Assembly (NCBI GenBank): GCA_044337705.1
Contig: JBIINB010000010.1
Location: 3,362-67,361, forward strand
Length of the DNA stretch: 64,000 nt
Origin: JBEISR01 sp044337705
Lineage (GTDB): Bacteria > Planctomycetota > Planctomycetia > Pirellulales > Pirellulaceae
Reading direction: 5' to 3'
The notes below the pieces were generated by a model that was not told the origin of the DNA, did not search any database, and saw only the letters and a program-made list of their open reading frames with translations. A program made the translations under genes and the position numbers. How positions within the stretch are numbered: the stretch's first letter is position 1; each line of letters starts with the position of its first letter. Shown here in pieces: positions 1 through 8,155 of this stretch.

Positions 1-1300
1 GAATCGAGTACGACTCGTCGTCGCTCCCCTGAGTATCGGAGTAGATACAGCCGGTGAGGTTGCCTTCGAGTTGGAGGAGGATCTGTTGGAGTTGAGAGAT
101 GGAGGAAGCGACGACGACAAGAGCGGCATTGCCGAAGATTTCCGTCTGAAACATCTCTGGATCATTCAGGAACTGGGTTCCGGTGATTCTCAGCAGGGTG
201 TTGGCGCAGCAGCAACGGCCACCCTCTACCGCCGGTGCTGCAGCGGTCAGCCGCTTGGCCCCAGCCTGCTCCAGAAGAGAGATCCCCTGCTGGAGGCTTT
301 TTTGGACATTTCGAGACAACAGGGTACCGACGGGAGCTGCTTGATATCGATCTGCGAGTTTTCCGACCCATTGTTCGCTGGCCTGGCTGTCCAGCAACAG
401 AAGAAGGCCAGGGTTGGTGCAGAACTGACCGGTCCCCATTAATCCGCTGGTGACGTACTCATCCAGTAGAGCATCGCCACGCTGCTGGATGGCGCCAGGC
501 AGCAGCACTACCGGATTGACACTGGAGAGTTCCAGGTAGATCGGTTTCCCGGCGCGGTCAGCCACTTCTTTTAGAACCAGTCCGGCGTGGCGTGAGCCGG
601 TGTAGCCGGTGGCGCCGATGCGAGGATCGGAAACCAACCGAGCGCCATCCTCGTGGCTGGTGCGGTAGATCAACTGAATCGTTGCCGAGGGAAGTCCCGT
701 CTGCCGGATCGCCGATTCGGCCAGTCTCGCGAAGCGAAGCGTCGTGCCGGGATGTCCGGTATTCGCCTTGGCGATCACCGGGCAACCGGCCGCGATCGCA
801 GCGGCGAAGTCGCCTCCAGAGATACTGCCGAAGGCAAAGGGGAAATTGTTCGGCCCGAAGACGGCTACCGGACCGAGTGGTTCAAGGCACGAGCGGATGT
901 TCAGCTTGGTATCGATGATCGGCTGAGACCAGGAGCCGGTTTGAGCGGCCTTGGCGGCCAGCCGGAGTTGGTTGGTGGTGCGTGGCAGTTCGACATCTTT
1001 CAGTCGCGGGGCCTTGGCCAGAGCCGTTTCCCGATGCGCGATCTCCACAAGCCCTTCCGCGTCGGCGTCGATCGCGTCGGCGTAGGCCAGCAGAAAGTCC
1101 GACAGCGCGTCGGGGCCAAGCTGCCGGAGTTCCCAAAATGCATCGACGGCTGCGTCCAGTGCAAGATCGCAATCGGCCCAGGAGCTGATGGGAAAGTGCG
1201 ATTCGATCGGCAGCCCGGTGCTGGGGTCCAGCGCCTGAAAGGCAGCCTGTCCATCGACCTGACGCCACTGTCCTGCAATCCATACCGGTTCGGTAGCCAT
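1..1300 (-). CDS. Alpha-ketoglutarate semialdehyde dehydrogenase (aldehyde dehydrogenase family), 3' end cut by window edge
   Basis: NAD(P)-dependent aldehyde dehydrogenase that would oxidise 2,5-dioxopentanoate (alpha-ketoglutarate semialdehyde) to 2-oxoglutarate in the cytoplasm. The reading frame is open from an ATG at 1298-1300 to the left edge (433 residues visible of about 520 expected). The cofactor segment has FGPNNFPFAFG at about 148-158 and K178 in VIAKAN. E257 (YLELSS) is the expected general base. Catalytic Cys294 lies in GTGQFCTNPG, which with the SSVNP segment is typical of the KGSADH subgroup rather than generic ALDHs. A Shine-Dalgarno-like GGAAAGG sits about 10 nt before the ATG. 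The gene is transcribed leftward just downstream of a FAH-family gene, which supports a sugar-acid oxidation role. Family is certain; the exact substrate is inferred from subgroup motifs and context. Confidence 0.85.
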   Translation of the reverse strand, partial: MATEPVWIAGQWRQVDGQAAFQALDPSTGLPIESHFPISSWADCDLALDAAVDAFWELRQLGPDALSDFLLAYADAIDADAEGLVEIAHRETALAKAPRLKDVELPRTTNQLRLAAKAAQTGSWSQPIIDTKLNIRSCLEPLGPVAVFGPNNFPFAFGSISGGDFAAAIAAGCPVIAKANTGHPGTTLRFARLAESAIRQTGLPSATIQLIYRTSHEDGARLVSDPRIGATGYTGSRHAGLVLKEVADRAGKPIYLELSSVNPVVLLPGAIQQRGDALLDEYVTSGLMGTGQFCTNPGLLLLLDSQASEQWVGKLADRYQAAPVGTLLSRNVQKSLQQGISLLEQAGAKRLTAAAPAVEGGRCCCANTLLRITGTQFLNDPEMFQTEIFGNAALVVVASSISQLQQILLQLEGNLTGCIYSDTQGSDDESYSI

Positions 1301-1392
1301 AGCCAATATTCCTTTCCTGTGGCAGAAGGTTCTCGTCGGCCACTTACGTCTATTTCCATGCGATCTGTCGACAGCCAGTGGCCCGCGTCTGG

Positions 1393-2256
1393 TCAGGCCG
1401 ATGGGACAGGATCCTGCACGATGGGATTGCTGAGCGTTCCGATGCCGTCGATGGTGATTTCCACTAGGTCTCCCGACTGCAGGGTGAAGGGAGGATCTGG
1501 GACGATCCCAGTGCCTGTCAGCAGAATGGCGCCGTCGGGGAAGTCGTTCTCGCGGCCAAGCCAAGAGATGAGGTCTTCGAAGGTTCTGGCCATCGCCGAG
1601 ATCTGTGTGGTTCCTTCAAATACCGATGCACCTTGGCGGTGGATCTTCAGCGAGATACCGATCTGGTCGCGTGGCGGCATCGCAGGTGCCAGAGTGATCC
1701 AGGGGCCAAGACCACAGCACTGCCGATAGACTTTCGCCTGAGGCAGATAGAGCGGATTTTCCCCTTCGATGTCTCGCGAGCTCATGTCGTTGCCGATCGT
1801 GTAGCCGACCAGCTTCATCTGAGGAGAGAGCACAAGCGCCAGTTCCGGTTCCGGAACATTCCATGTTGCGTCAAAGCGAATGCGCAGAGGCTGTCCAGGC
1901 CCGCTGCATCGCCCTGGCGTTGCCTTCATGAAGAGTTCGGGGCGAGGCGACTGGTAGACGCGCCAGTAGCAGTCGGCCGCAGCTTCCGATTCCTCCATCC
2001 TCGCTTTCTGCGATCGTTTGTAGGTGACCCCCGCAGCCCACACCTCCTGGCGATCGATCGGAGGCAGCCACTGCACTTGGTCGATCGGGATCGCCGAGGA
2101 ATCGGTTTTCAGACCTCCGACCGCAGCGACCGGATCGCTGGCCGAAAGCAGCGACGAAAGATCGCTCAGGGATCGATCGCCAAGCAGTCGCACTTGGCCC
2201 TCTTCCACCAGCACCACCCGAGGCGCCTGGTCCCAGACGATTTTTCCCAGTCGCAT
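1393..2256 (-). CDS. Fumarylacetoacetate hydrolase (FAH) family protein, probable 2-keto-3-deoxy sugar acid dehydratase (AraD1/KdaD-like)
   Basis: A 287-residue FAH-fold protein. The fold's metal site is visible as E136 and E138 in VPEPELAL and D157 in GNDMSSRDIEGEN; WAAGVTYKRSQ at about 73-83 is also typical of this branch. Known relatives (archaeal KdaD, bacterial AraD1/GguC) dehydrate 2-keto-3-deoxy-pentonates to alpha-ketoglutarate semialdehyde, which is the substrate expected for the aldehyde dehydrogenase encoded 92 bp downstream. The frame is open 24 codons further up, but the ATG at 2256 is chosen because GGAAAGG lies 7 nt before it and the conserved domain begins there. The FAH fold is near certain; the dehydratase role is inferred from the pairing, and other FAH activities (hydrolase, hydratase) remain possible. 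Confidence 0.82.
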   Translation of the reverse strand: MRLGKIVWDQAPRVVLVEEGQVRLLGDRSLSDLSSLLSASDPVAAVGGLKTDSSAIPIDQVQWLPPIDRQEVWAAGVTYKRSQKARMEESEAAADCYWRVYQSPRPELFMKATPGRCSGPGQPLRIRFDATWNVPEPELALVLSPQMKLVGYTIGNDMSSRDIEGENPLYLPQAKVYRQCCGLGPWITLAPAMPPRDQIGISLKIHRQGASVFEGTTQISAMARTFEDLISWLGRENDFPDGAILLTGTGIVPDPPFTLQSGDLVEITIDGIGTLSNPIVQDPVPSA

Positions 2257-2419
2257 TTGTTGCCTTTCCGGTCTGAGTGTGCAAAGCATCGATGGGGCTG
2301 CCCGTATCAGCTTCCTGTCGCCCGGCATGCGATGCCAACCGCTTTCGAATCCTCTTGCCAGATGGTAGCCGACAACACCATCAGAGAGCTATGGGGGGTG
2401 TCTCTGGCCACTTTGAGAA

Positions 2420-2435
2420 GGCTGATTTTTCAGCC
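2420..2435 (-). terminator. Short hairpin downstream of the HtrA-type protease gene
   Basis: GGCTGA and TCAGCC pair around a four-base loop, 35 bp past the protease stop codon. On the minus strand it is followed only by CTTCTC, so it is a weak intrinsic terminator at best. Confidence 0.35.
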
Positions 2436-2469
2436 GTTTTGTCGATCCCCGGCAGGCTGCTCAGGTCGA

Positions 2470-3618
2470 TCACTCGGAAGCGCCTAGCACGATGGGAATG
2501 GTCATCTGACGTCCTTCGCGGATGATCGACACCTGCACTTGGTCCCCCGCCTTTCGGCTTTCAATCAGCGCCAGTAGATCGTCCACCTTGGTGATTCGCT
2601 GGCCGTCGATACCGATGATCAGGTCGGCCGAGCTGGGGTCGATCACTTCCTGTTCGAAGAGGATCCCAGCGCGTCGCCCCGAGCTCTTTTTCATCTGAAA
2701 ACCGCGGATCCCTGCCTGATCGGCCGGCCCTCCAGGAGTCACCTTGACCACCAGCAGGCCCAACGCCTCCTTCGTCTCATAGATGCGCGTAATTCCGATC
2801 GTCGGACGAATCACTCGGCCGCTGGAGATCAACTGGGGGACGACGCGCCGAATCGTGTTGGACGGGATCGAGAAGCCGATACCGGCGCTGTCACCGGTGC
2901 TGGTGGCAATCGCCGTGTTCATCCCGATCAATTCGCCCTGGGAATTCAGAAGGGGGCCACCGGAGTTCCCTTGGTTGAGCGCCGCGTTGATCTGGATGAT
3001 CGAGCGCATCGTGCGGTTGCTTCGGGAAGGAAGCTGGCGATTGAGGCTGGAAATGATGCCGTCGCTAAGCGTCCGCTCCAGTCCAAAAGGATTTCCGATC
3101 GCCAGGATCCTCTGGCCGACACGAAGCTGGCTGGAATCTCCTAATGGAATCGGATGCAGCAGTTCGACGGGTGCGTTGATCTTCAGCACCGCGATATCGT
3201 TGTCGGGATCCTGCCCAACCCGCTCGGCCGGATACGATTCACCATGGGCCAAAGTCACCTGAATGTCACGCGCATCTTCGATGACATGGTAATTGGTCAA
3301 AACATGCCCTTGATGGTCCAGCACCGAACCGCTGCCGCTGCCAGCCACTGCGGAGAGCGTCAGAAAAGAGTCGCGAGAAATCGACTTGGTGGCGATGTAG
3401 ACGACTCCCGTGTTGCAGCGATCGTAGACTTCGATGTTGATCCGTTCTTCCGGCGTCCACAGGTCCTGGGGGGCTGTCGAAAGAACGCTCCAGCTGGTAT
3501 TCCCCTGGAGGCGATCCTGCGCGATCGACTGCGGCAACCAGGAACGAGAGGAAAAAGCCAAACCGATTGCCATCCCCAGACCGATCGCCGCTATCCAACG
3601 CATGGTACCGACCGCCAT
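2470..3618 (-). CDS. Exported HtrA/DegP-type serine protease with one PDZ domain
   Basis: A 382-residue trypsin-like protease of the HtrA family, expected to act in the periplasm or at the membrane on misfolded proteins. Residues 7-34 form a hydrophobic signal segment. The catalytic triad is readable: H111 in LTNYHV, D141 in DNDIAVL and S219 in NQGNSGGP. A single PDZ domain fills the C-terminal third, beginning near GGPADQAGI. Typical family members have 350-480 residues with one or two PDZ domains, so this is a one-PDZ, DegS-like form. The frame extends 49 codons upstream, but the ATG at 3618 has GAGAGGTG before it and starts the signal peptide. A promoter and an operator-like palindrome lie 70-105 bp upstream. 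Confidence 0.92.
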   Translation of the reverse strand: MAVGTMRWIAAIGLGMAIGLAFSSRSWLPQSIAQDRLQGNTSWSVLSTAPQDLWTPEERINIEVYDRCNTGVVYIATKSISRDSFLTLSAVAGSGSGSVLDHQGHVLTNYHVIEDARDIQVTLAHGESYPAERVGQDPDNDIAVLKINAPVELLHPIPLGDSSQLRVGQRILAIGNPFGLERTLSDGIISSLNRQLPSRSNRTMRSIIQINAALNQGNSGGPLLNSQGELIGMNTAIATSTGDSAGIGFSIPSNTIRRVVPQLISSGRVIRPTIGITRIYETKEALGLLVVKVTPGGPADQAGIRGFQMKKSSGRRAGILFEQEVIDPSSADLIIGIDGQRITKVDDLLALIESRKAGDQVQVSIIREGRQMTIPIVLGASE

Positions 3619-3690
3619 GTCGCACCTCTCGATGAACCTATTCTGAAGTATCCCCTCGCTCCATCGAGTCGGGGAGCCTGCTGCCGAGAA

Positions 3691-3719
3691 ACTATAGCAA
3701 TCGCCGCATTGGGGACCAA
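3691..3719 (-). promoter_or_regulatory. Sigma70-type promoter of the HtrA-type protease gene
   Basis: On the minus strand, -35 TTGGTC (3714-3719) and -10 TATAGT (3691-3696) are separated by exactly 17 bp. The 5' untranslated region would be about 65 nt. Good match by eye; no transcript data. Confidence 0.55.
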
Positions 3720-3723
3720 TGCG
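3705..3723. promoter_or_regulatory. 19-bp inverted repeat over the -35 of the protease promoter (putative operator)
   Basis: CGCATTGG and CCAATGCG are perfect 8-bp arms around a 3-bp spacer. The palindrome covers the whole -35 element, the usual position for a repressor site. The binding protein is unknown. Confidence 0.5.
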
Positions 3724-3747
3724 AATTGAAGGTGGCAGAGAGTCACC

Positions 3748-3775
3748 GCACTGGGAAGTTTGCACTGGGGAGTTT
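3748..3775. repeat. 14-bp tandem duplication upstream of the protease promoter
   Basis: GCACTGGGAAGTTT is followed directly by GCACTGGGGAGTTT, one mismatch in 14. It lies about 30 bp upstream of the -35 element, where an activator could bind, but it may equally be slippage. Confidence 0.6.
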
Positions 3776-4083
3776 GCATCGTCTGGAAGCGGGCCTGAAT
3801 GGGCCCACCGTCTAGCCCATCACGCCCATGCTGTGGCGAGGTTCCCAGCCAAGCTATTCCACTATTTGTTTTCCAATTTTGTCGCGTGGATCCTACACCC
3901 CCGGGCTACCTCCATGAAATCCTAATGATTGCAATCCTTGGCTGGATTTCGGACGTGGCAGGACGAAACAGCTTCTGTCAGTCGATAGCGGTGGTGGCCT
4001 TTCGGCGCAGGGAGCAACCAGGATCCAGCTGAACCATCTGGACGATCTTAAAGCCTCGACAACGGCCGGGCTGGGGAATCTGG

Positions 4084-5592
4084 TCAGGCGATCAATTCAT
4101 CGATCGGGTGGCCGTGGACATCTGTCAAACGACGATCGATTCCGTTGTTGCGGACGGTAAGCCGGGTATGGTCGATGCCGAGAAGCTTGAGAATCGTTGC
4201 ATGGATATCGTAGACCTGGGTGGGGTGATCACGATCCAGTGGCTTGTAACCGAACGGGTCGCTTTCCCCCACGGTGATTCCGCCGCGAATACCGCCGCCG
4301 CATAACCAATTGGTGAAGACGAACGGATTGTGATCGCGACCGGTGCCACCTTGACTGGAGGGCATTCGGCCGAATTCGGTGGTCCAGAGGATCACGGTGT
4401 CTTCCAGCATGCCGCGTTGCCTCAGGTCCTCGATCAAGGCTGCAGTGGCAGTGGCCATTCCGAGCGCCAACGGGAAGTGGTCGCGCTGGACGTCTTCGTG
4501 GGAATCCCAATTCCTGCGAGGGAACCCATTGTCGTTACCGCTCCAGATCTGAACGAATCGAACCCCGCGTTCCAGGAGTCGCCGAGCGGCAAGGCATTTG
4601 GTGGCGAAATGATGGATTTCCTCGGGAACATTGATTTCCGCAGGCCAGGTCTTGGCAGGTTGATCGAGTCCGTAGAGCCGAAGGATATGTGCAGGTTCGT
4701 CCTGGAAACGAAGTGCTTCGGGCGCTGCCATTTGCATGCGAGCGGCAAGTTCGTAGCTTTCGATCCGTCCATCCAGGCGACTGTCCTCAGGCCGCTGGTT
4801 TGCATGGAGCTGGTTCAAACGGGAGAGGGTGGAAAGGGTCGCTGCCTCCGTCTCCTTGGAGATATAGTCGGCGGCCGGGTGTGGAAAGAGGTCGGCGATC
4901 GGGGTGGACCGGCCTGGGTAGATGATCGTCCCGCTGTGCTGTCCGGGAAGGAAGGCCGCATCCCAATTCTTGACGCCGTTGGAGGCGAAGCCACGGTGGT
5001 CCGGGAGGACGACAAAGGTCGGTAGGTTGTCGTTGAGTGATCCCAGGCCATAGCTGATCCACGAGCCCATGCCGGGGAAGCCGGGCAACTGGAACCCGGT
5101 GGCTTGAAGCAGTGTTCCCTGGGAATGGACGCCTGACTTGCCGACCATGTTGTGGACGAATGCCATCTGGTCGACCACGCGGCCTAGCGGAGCGACGGCA
5201 TCGCTAAGCAATTTTCCCGAGCGGCCGTAGGGGCGGAAGTTCCAGATCGGTTTCAGCCAGGGGCCCAGGCCATTTTGGAAGGCTTCGACCGGTTCTCCAA
5301 AATCACTTGGCTGACCATGTCGACGCACCAGTTCCGGCTTGAAGTCGAAGAGGTCCAGATGGCTTGCCGCCCCGGCCATGAAGAGCTGTATCACCCGCTT
5401 AGCTCGGGGAGGAAAATCAGGAGGTCGAAGCGACGGATGGAGGCCAGGTTCTGCGGGGGCGCTTTGCAACGGGGTGTCGTGTTTCAGCAGGGAGGCCAGT
5501 GCCAGGCTGCCGAATCCCTGCCCCAGTTGGCTCCACAGCGTGCGACGGGATATCGCGGGTTGCTCAGTCGCCAGTGTGGCTAGGGTTCTCAT
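4084..5592 (-). CDS. DUF1501 domain-containing protein, stand-alone copy
   Basis: A 502-residue member of the DUF1501 family (alkaline phosphatase/sulfatase-like fold), expanded in planctomycetes, whose biochemical role is not established. The leader reads ISRRTLWSQLG followed by a hydrophobic stretch, consistent with Tat export. Family signatures include AGAASHLDLFD near 105, GVHSQGT, DWDSHED-like NWDSHEDV, ILWTTEFGRMPSSQGGTGRDHNP and the C-terminal HDIHATILKLLGIDH pattern seen here as YDIHATIL. The ATG at 5592 is preferred over the longer frame because AAGAGGATCC precedes it and the Tat-like leader starts there. Unlike the second copy at 47930, no PSD1 partner is adjacent, so its functional partner may lie elsewhere. 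Confidence 0.9.
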   Translation of the reverse strand: MRTLATLATEQPAISRRTLWSQLGQGFGSLALASLLKHDTPLQSAPAEPGLHPSLRPPDFPPRAKRVIQLFMAGAASHLDLFDFKPELVRRHGQPSDFGEPVEAFQNGLGPWLKPIWNFRPYGRSGKLLSDAVAPLGRVVDQMAFVHNMVGKSGVHSQGTLLQATGFQLPGFPGMGSWISYGLGSLNDNLPTFVVLPDHRGFASNGVKNWDAAFLPGQHSGTIIYPGRSTPIADLFPHPAADYISKETEAATLSTLSRLNQLHANQRPEDSRLDGRIESYELAARMQMAAPEALRFQDEPAHILRLYGLDQPAKTWPAEINVPEEIHHFATKCLAARRLLERGVRFVQIWSGNDNGFPRRNWDSHEDVQRDHFPLALGMATATAALIEDLRQRGMLEDTVILWTTEFGRMPSSQGGTGRDHNPFVFTNWLCGGGIRGGITVGESDPFGYKPLDRDHPTQVYDIHATILKLLGIDHTRLTVRNNGIDRRLTDVHGHPIDELIA

Positions 5593-5902
5593 GTCGGATC
5601 CTCTTGCGCTGCGTCCGGGCTGTCTGATTCTTCCGATGATAGCTTTGCCACCGCTCCAGGTCGATTCTTTTCGGAGCCCGCTGGCACTCCATCGATGGTA
5701 GGGAGAAACAGCAGGTTCTGACGGAATCGGGCTTGACATGGTTTCTGTAGCGTTTCTAGCATCCGCCTCGTTTCCGGCCGGTCGGTCTGGAGGGGATCGT
5801 GCCATGGGGTTGCGACCTGCTTATTCCCAACACTTGCTCCAAGTCATCCGTCTCGCCCAAGGCGTCTCCATCTATCTCCGCAACACGAAGGGATTTGTAC
5901 GA
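5593..5902. other. 310-bp divergent intergenic region
   Basis: It lies between the leftward DUF1501 gene and the rightward lipoprotein gene. It contains a promoter for the lipoprotein (listed). I see no equally good promoter for the DUF1501 gene and no RNA-like structure. Confidence 0.5.
5733..5762 (+). promoter_or_regulatory. Sigma70-type promoter of the lipoprotein gene
   Basis: A consensus -35 TTGACA (5733-5738) is followed after 18 bp by TAGCAT (5757-5762). This leaves a leader of about 130 nt before the ATG at 5903. Confidence 0.45.
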
Positions 5903-7024
5903 ATGAAGTATCGCGTCAAGCACATGGGCTTCCTCGCCTGCCTGGGGCTGATTCTCTCCAGCGGTGTGGGATGCAAGACGTCCTGGCAGATGCCGGGTAA
6001 GGATTTGTTCAGCTTCGGGAAGAAGCCATCGGAAGAAACCTTGGCGGGCAAGGGGCCGACCACAACGTATCCAGCCAGTCCTGCGTCGAAGTACTCACCG
6101 CAGCAGGTAGCCAGCGCCCCTAATGGCGCAAACCAGCAAGCGATGTACAACGCGACGGCACCGGCTGGTAGCACCGCACCGGCCGGCTACAGCGCCGCAT
6201 CGGCAAACCCGATCGGTTCGGCGGCCGCAGCCAACGGGTATGCTGCAGGCTATCCGACTGGTCCTTACGGGACGCAGGGTTCGATGGCGCGAACTGGATC
6301 ACTCCCCGGAAGCAGTGGTGCAACACCCGGGATGCCTGGGGCTGGATCACCGCAGGCTGGTGGTCCGGGCGGACTCTCGACGATGCCAGGCCCGTCACCG
6401 GCTCCTGCGGTGCCCAACTATCCGCAGGGCTATTCCACCGGCGGCTATTCCCCGGTTGGCTACGCACCAGCTTCCAGCCCAGCGCCCGGCAACCCGGCGG
6501 CTGCGCTCAGTTCTCCCTACCAGCCAGCTCGCAGCATGCCCCCAGCCGGACCGGCTGCTGGGGCGATGCCAGCCGGATTTGGAGCCCCGGTTTCGAATCC
6601 TCAGGGTATGCCCGCTATGATGCCTGGAGCGATGGGGGGTATGAGTCCAGCCGGGGCTCCAGCGGCCCCCATGGGCGCGATGCCTGGCATGACCGCTCCC
6701 GGCGCTTCGATGCCCCCTGCGGCTCCTGCATCCTGGGCGCCACCGGCTTCCAATGGTTCGGCAGTAAGCATGCCGATGCCGTTTAGCCCTTCGACCCTCT
6801 CCTCCCCAATGGCTCCACCTGTCACCCCAAGTACCCCGGTTCGCCAGTCGATTTCCTCTTCGGCGACCGATGGCCTTGGCGCACCTAGCATGGGCAATGC
6901 AGGCGCTGGCTATCGACCCGGCAGCACGGGCCGGCCTGGTCTGAGTGAAGGGGCGGCACCCTCCAGCATGGCAACCCCACAAAATGGATCGGGCTTTGCA
7001 GCTCCACCTTCTCTAATCCGTTGA
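5903..7024 (+). CDS. Hypothetical lipoprotein, Pro/Ala/Gly/Met-rich low-complexity protein
   Basis: A 373-residue protein I do not recognise beyond its envelope signals. The N-terminus has a positive start (MKYRVKH), a hydrophobic run and a lipobox (LSSGVGC), so it should be lipid-anchored at about Cys24. From about residue 60 onward it is almost entirely Pro, Ala, Gly, Ser and Met with repeated themes such as PAGP, AMPG and GYSP, and no folded domain is visible. The ATG at 5903 has AAGGGAT upstream and starts the signal peptide; the longer frame does not. Such proteins may be surface spacers or cell-wall linkers, but that is speculation. A strong terminator follows. Confidence 0.75.
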   Translation: MKYRVKHMGFLACLGLILSSGVGCKTSWQMPGKDLFSFGKKPSEETLAGKGPTTTYPASPASKYSPQQVASAPNGANQQAMYNATAPAGSTAPAGYSAASANPIGSAAAANGYAAGYPTGPYGTQGSMARTGSLPGSSGATPGMPGAGSPQAGGPGGLSTMPGPSPAPAVPNYPQGYSTGGYSPVGYAPASSPAPGNPAAALSSPYQPARSMPPAGPAAGAMPAGFGAPVSNPQGMPAMMPGAMGGMSPAGAPAAPMGAMPGMTAPGASMPPAAPASWAPPASNGSAVSMPMPFSPSTLSSPMAPPVTPSTPVRQSISSSATDGLGAPSMGNAGAGYRPGSTGRPGLSEGAAPSSMATPQNGSGFAAPPSLIR

Positions 7025-7060
7025 TGGCGATCGGCCAATTGATCCGGATACAGATCTAGG

Positions 7061-7092
7061 AAACAGCCGCTACCGAGCAGCGGCTGTTTTCG
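7061..7092 (+). terminator. Intrinsic terminator after the lipoprotein gene
   Basis: AAACAGCCGCT (7061-7071) pairs perfectly with AGCGGCTGTTT (7079-7089) around a 7-nt loop. The run of T at the end gives a rightward terminator, and the A-rich start could also serve the convergent pyrK-like gene. Confidence 0.8.
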
Positions 7093-7101
7093 TTGGGTGG
7101 T

Positions 7102-7953
7102 TTACCAGACGACCTGATCAGCATCGAAGACTGGTCCTTCGATGCAGGTCCGGCGATAGTCCCAGTCGGCCGGGGTGCCGACCTTGGCGACACAAGTAAA
7201 GCAAATACCGATTCCACATGCCATCGGTGTTTCCAGAGAAACCTGGCAACGCATGGTGCGCTGGGCCGCCAGATGCGCCACCGCTTCCATCATCGGTTCG
7301 GGCCCGCAGCAGGCGATCCGGCATCGCTCAGTGCCATGCTGCTCAATCGCTTCGGTCAGCGCGTCGGTCACCCGGCCCCGGATGCCCATCGTTCCATCCT
7401 CGGTTGCCAAGCGAAGATCGATGGGGAGGGCGGAGAAATCCTCCAGGCATGAGAACCCGCTTGCACTGCGGGCGCCGTAGCAGAAGACGACGCGGGTTGC
7501 CCAGGGGGTCTGCGTTGATGAGTCTCCATAGCGATCCAGTCCCAGAGATTGCCGCATCAGCGACAGCATCGGTGTGTGCCCGACTCCGCCAGCTGCCAAG
7601 TACAGCGTCTCCACGGGGTCCGTCGCAAACGCGTTTCCCAGTGGTCCCCACAACTGGACGATCTGCCCTGGCAAAAGACGGGAAAGCGCCTGCGTGAACT
7701 TCCCCTTGACGGTGTAGACAACCGATAGAGTTCCTGATTGCTCTGCTGTGGAGCGGCGGCGATCGTAGATGGCAAGGGCGCGACCCAGCAATGGATCCTG
7801 TGCATCGGCCAGGCGGACCATGACGAACTGGCCCGGAAGAAAGCGGTCGGCAAGGGTTCCCGCTTCCACCGTCAGCAGGAACGTCTGATGCCCCACCAGA
7901 CGATGTTCGACAATTGGGCACCGTGCATGCTGTTTGGGCTGGCAGTCCGTCAT
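7102..7953 (-). CDS. pyrK: Dihydroorotate dehydrogenase electron transfer subunit (PyrK-like)
   Basis: A 283-residue ferredoxin reductase-type protein. Known PyrK carries FAD and a [2Fe-2S] cluster and passes electrons from dihydroorotate dehydrogenase (PyrD type 1B) to NAD+ in pyrimidine synthesis. The FAD domain has FLPGQFVMVR and PLLGRALAIY; a GGVGHTPMLSL nucleotide-binding segment follows near 122. The C-terminal cluster ligands are C246, C251, C254 and C270, in the C-x4-C-x2-C-x15-C spacing of PyrK. The ATG at 7953 has AAGAGGAATTC upstream. No pyrD is in the window, so another role as a ferredoxin-NAD(P) reductase-like subunit cannot be excluded. Confidence 0.82.
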   Translation of the reverse strand: MTDCQPKQHARCPIVEHRLVGHQTFLLTVEAGTLADRFLPGQFVMVRLADAQDPLLGRALAIYDRRRSTAEQSGTLSVVYTVKGKFTQALSRLLPGQIVQLWGPLGNAFATDPVETLYLAAGGVGHTPMLSLMRQSLGLDRYGDSSTQTPWATRVVFCYGARSASGFSCLEDFSALPIDLRLATEDGTMGIRGRVTDALTEAIEQHGTERCRIACCGPEPMMEAVAHLAAQRTMRCQVSLETPMACGIGICFTCVAKVGTPADWDYRRTCIEGPVFDADQVVW

Positions 7954-8155
7954 GAATTCCTCTTGAAAACGTTGCGTCGCGATCGAAAGGTTTTCGCTGC
8001 TGAGCCCCGACCAAGAGGCTCTCGCAAGCTTCTGTCAGGGCCTTGGTGCCGCAGGATGGATGATCCAATCAGGTCCGGGCTCGCTACCCTGGTCTCCCAC
8101 ACTGCGTTCCAAGAGTCCGAACCCTTGAAGACGCCTTACTGAAGATCCCCTCGGC

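Larger units (their letters stand above)
3619..4083. other. 465-bp intergenic region between the protease gene and a DUF1501 gene
   Basis: The right half of this gap, from about 3780 to 4083, shows no convincing gene, terminator or RNA. The left part holds the promoter, palindrome and tandem duplication listed separately. Short open frames here lack ribosome sites and recognisable products. Confidence 0.5.

Noticed and set aside
653..1729. Plus-strand open frame of 358 codons
   Set aside because: It lies opposite the aldehyde dehydrogenase and FAH genes, crosses their boundary, and its translation is Arg/Gly-rich without any motif.
1633..2487. Plus-strand open frame of 284 codons
   Set aside because: It is the complement of the FAH-family gene; the product is His/Arg/Ser-rich with no domain and no ribosome site.
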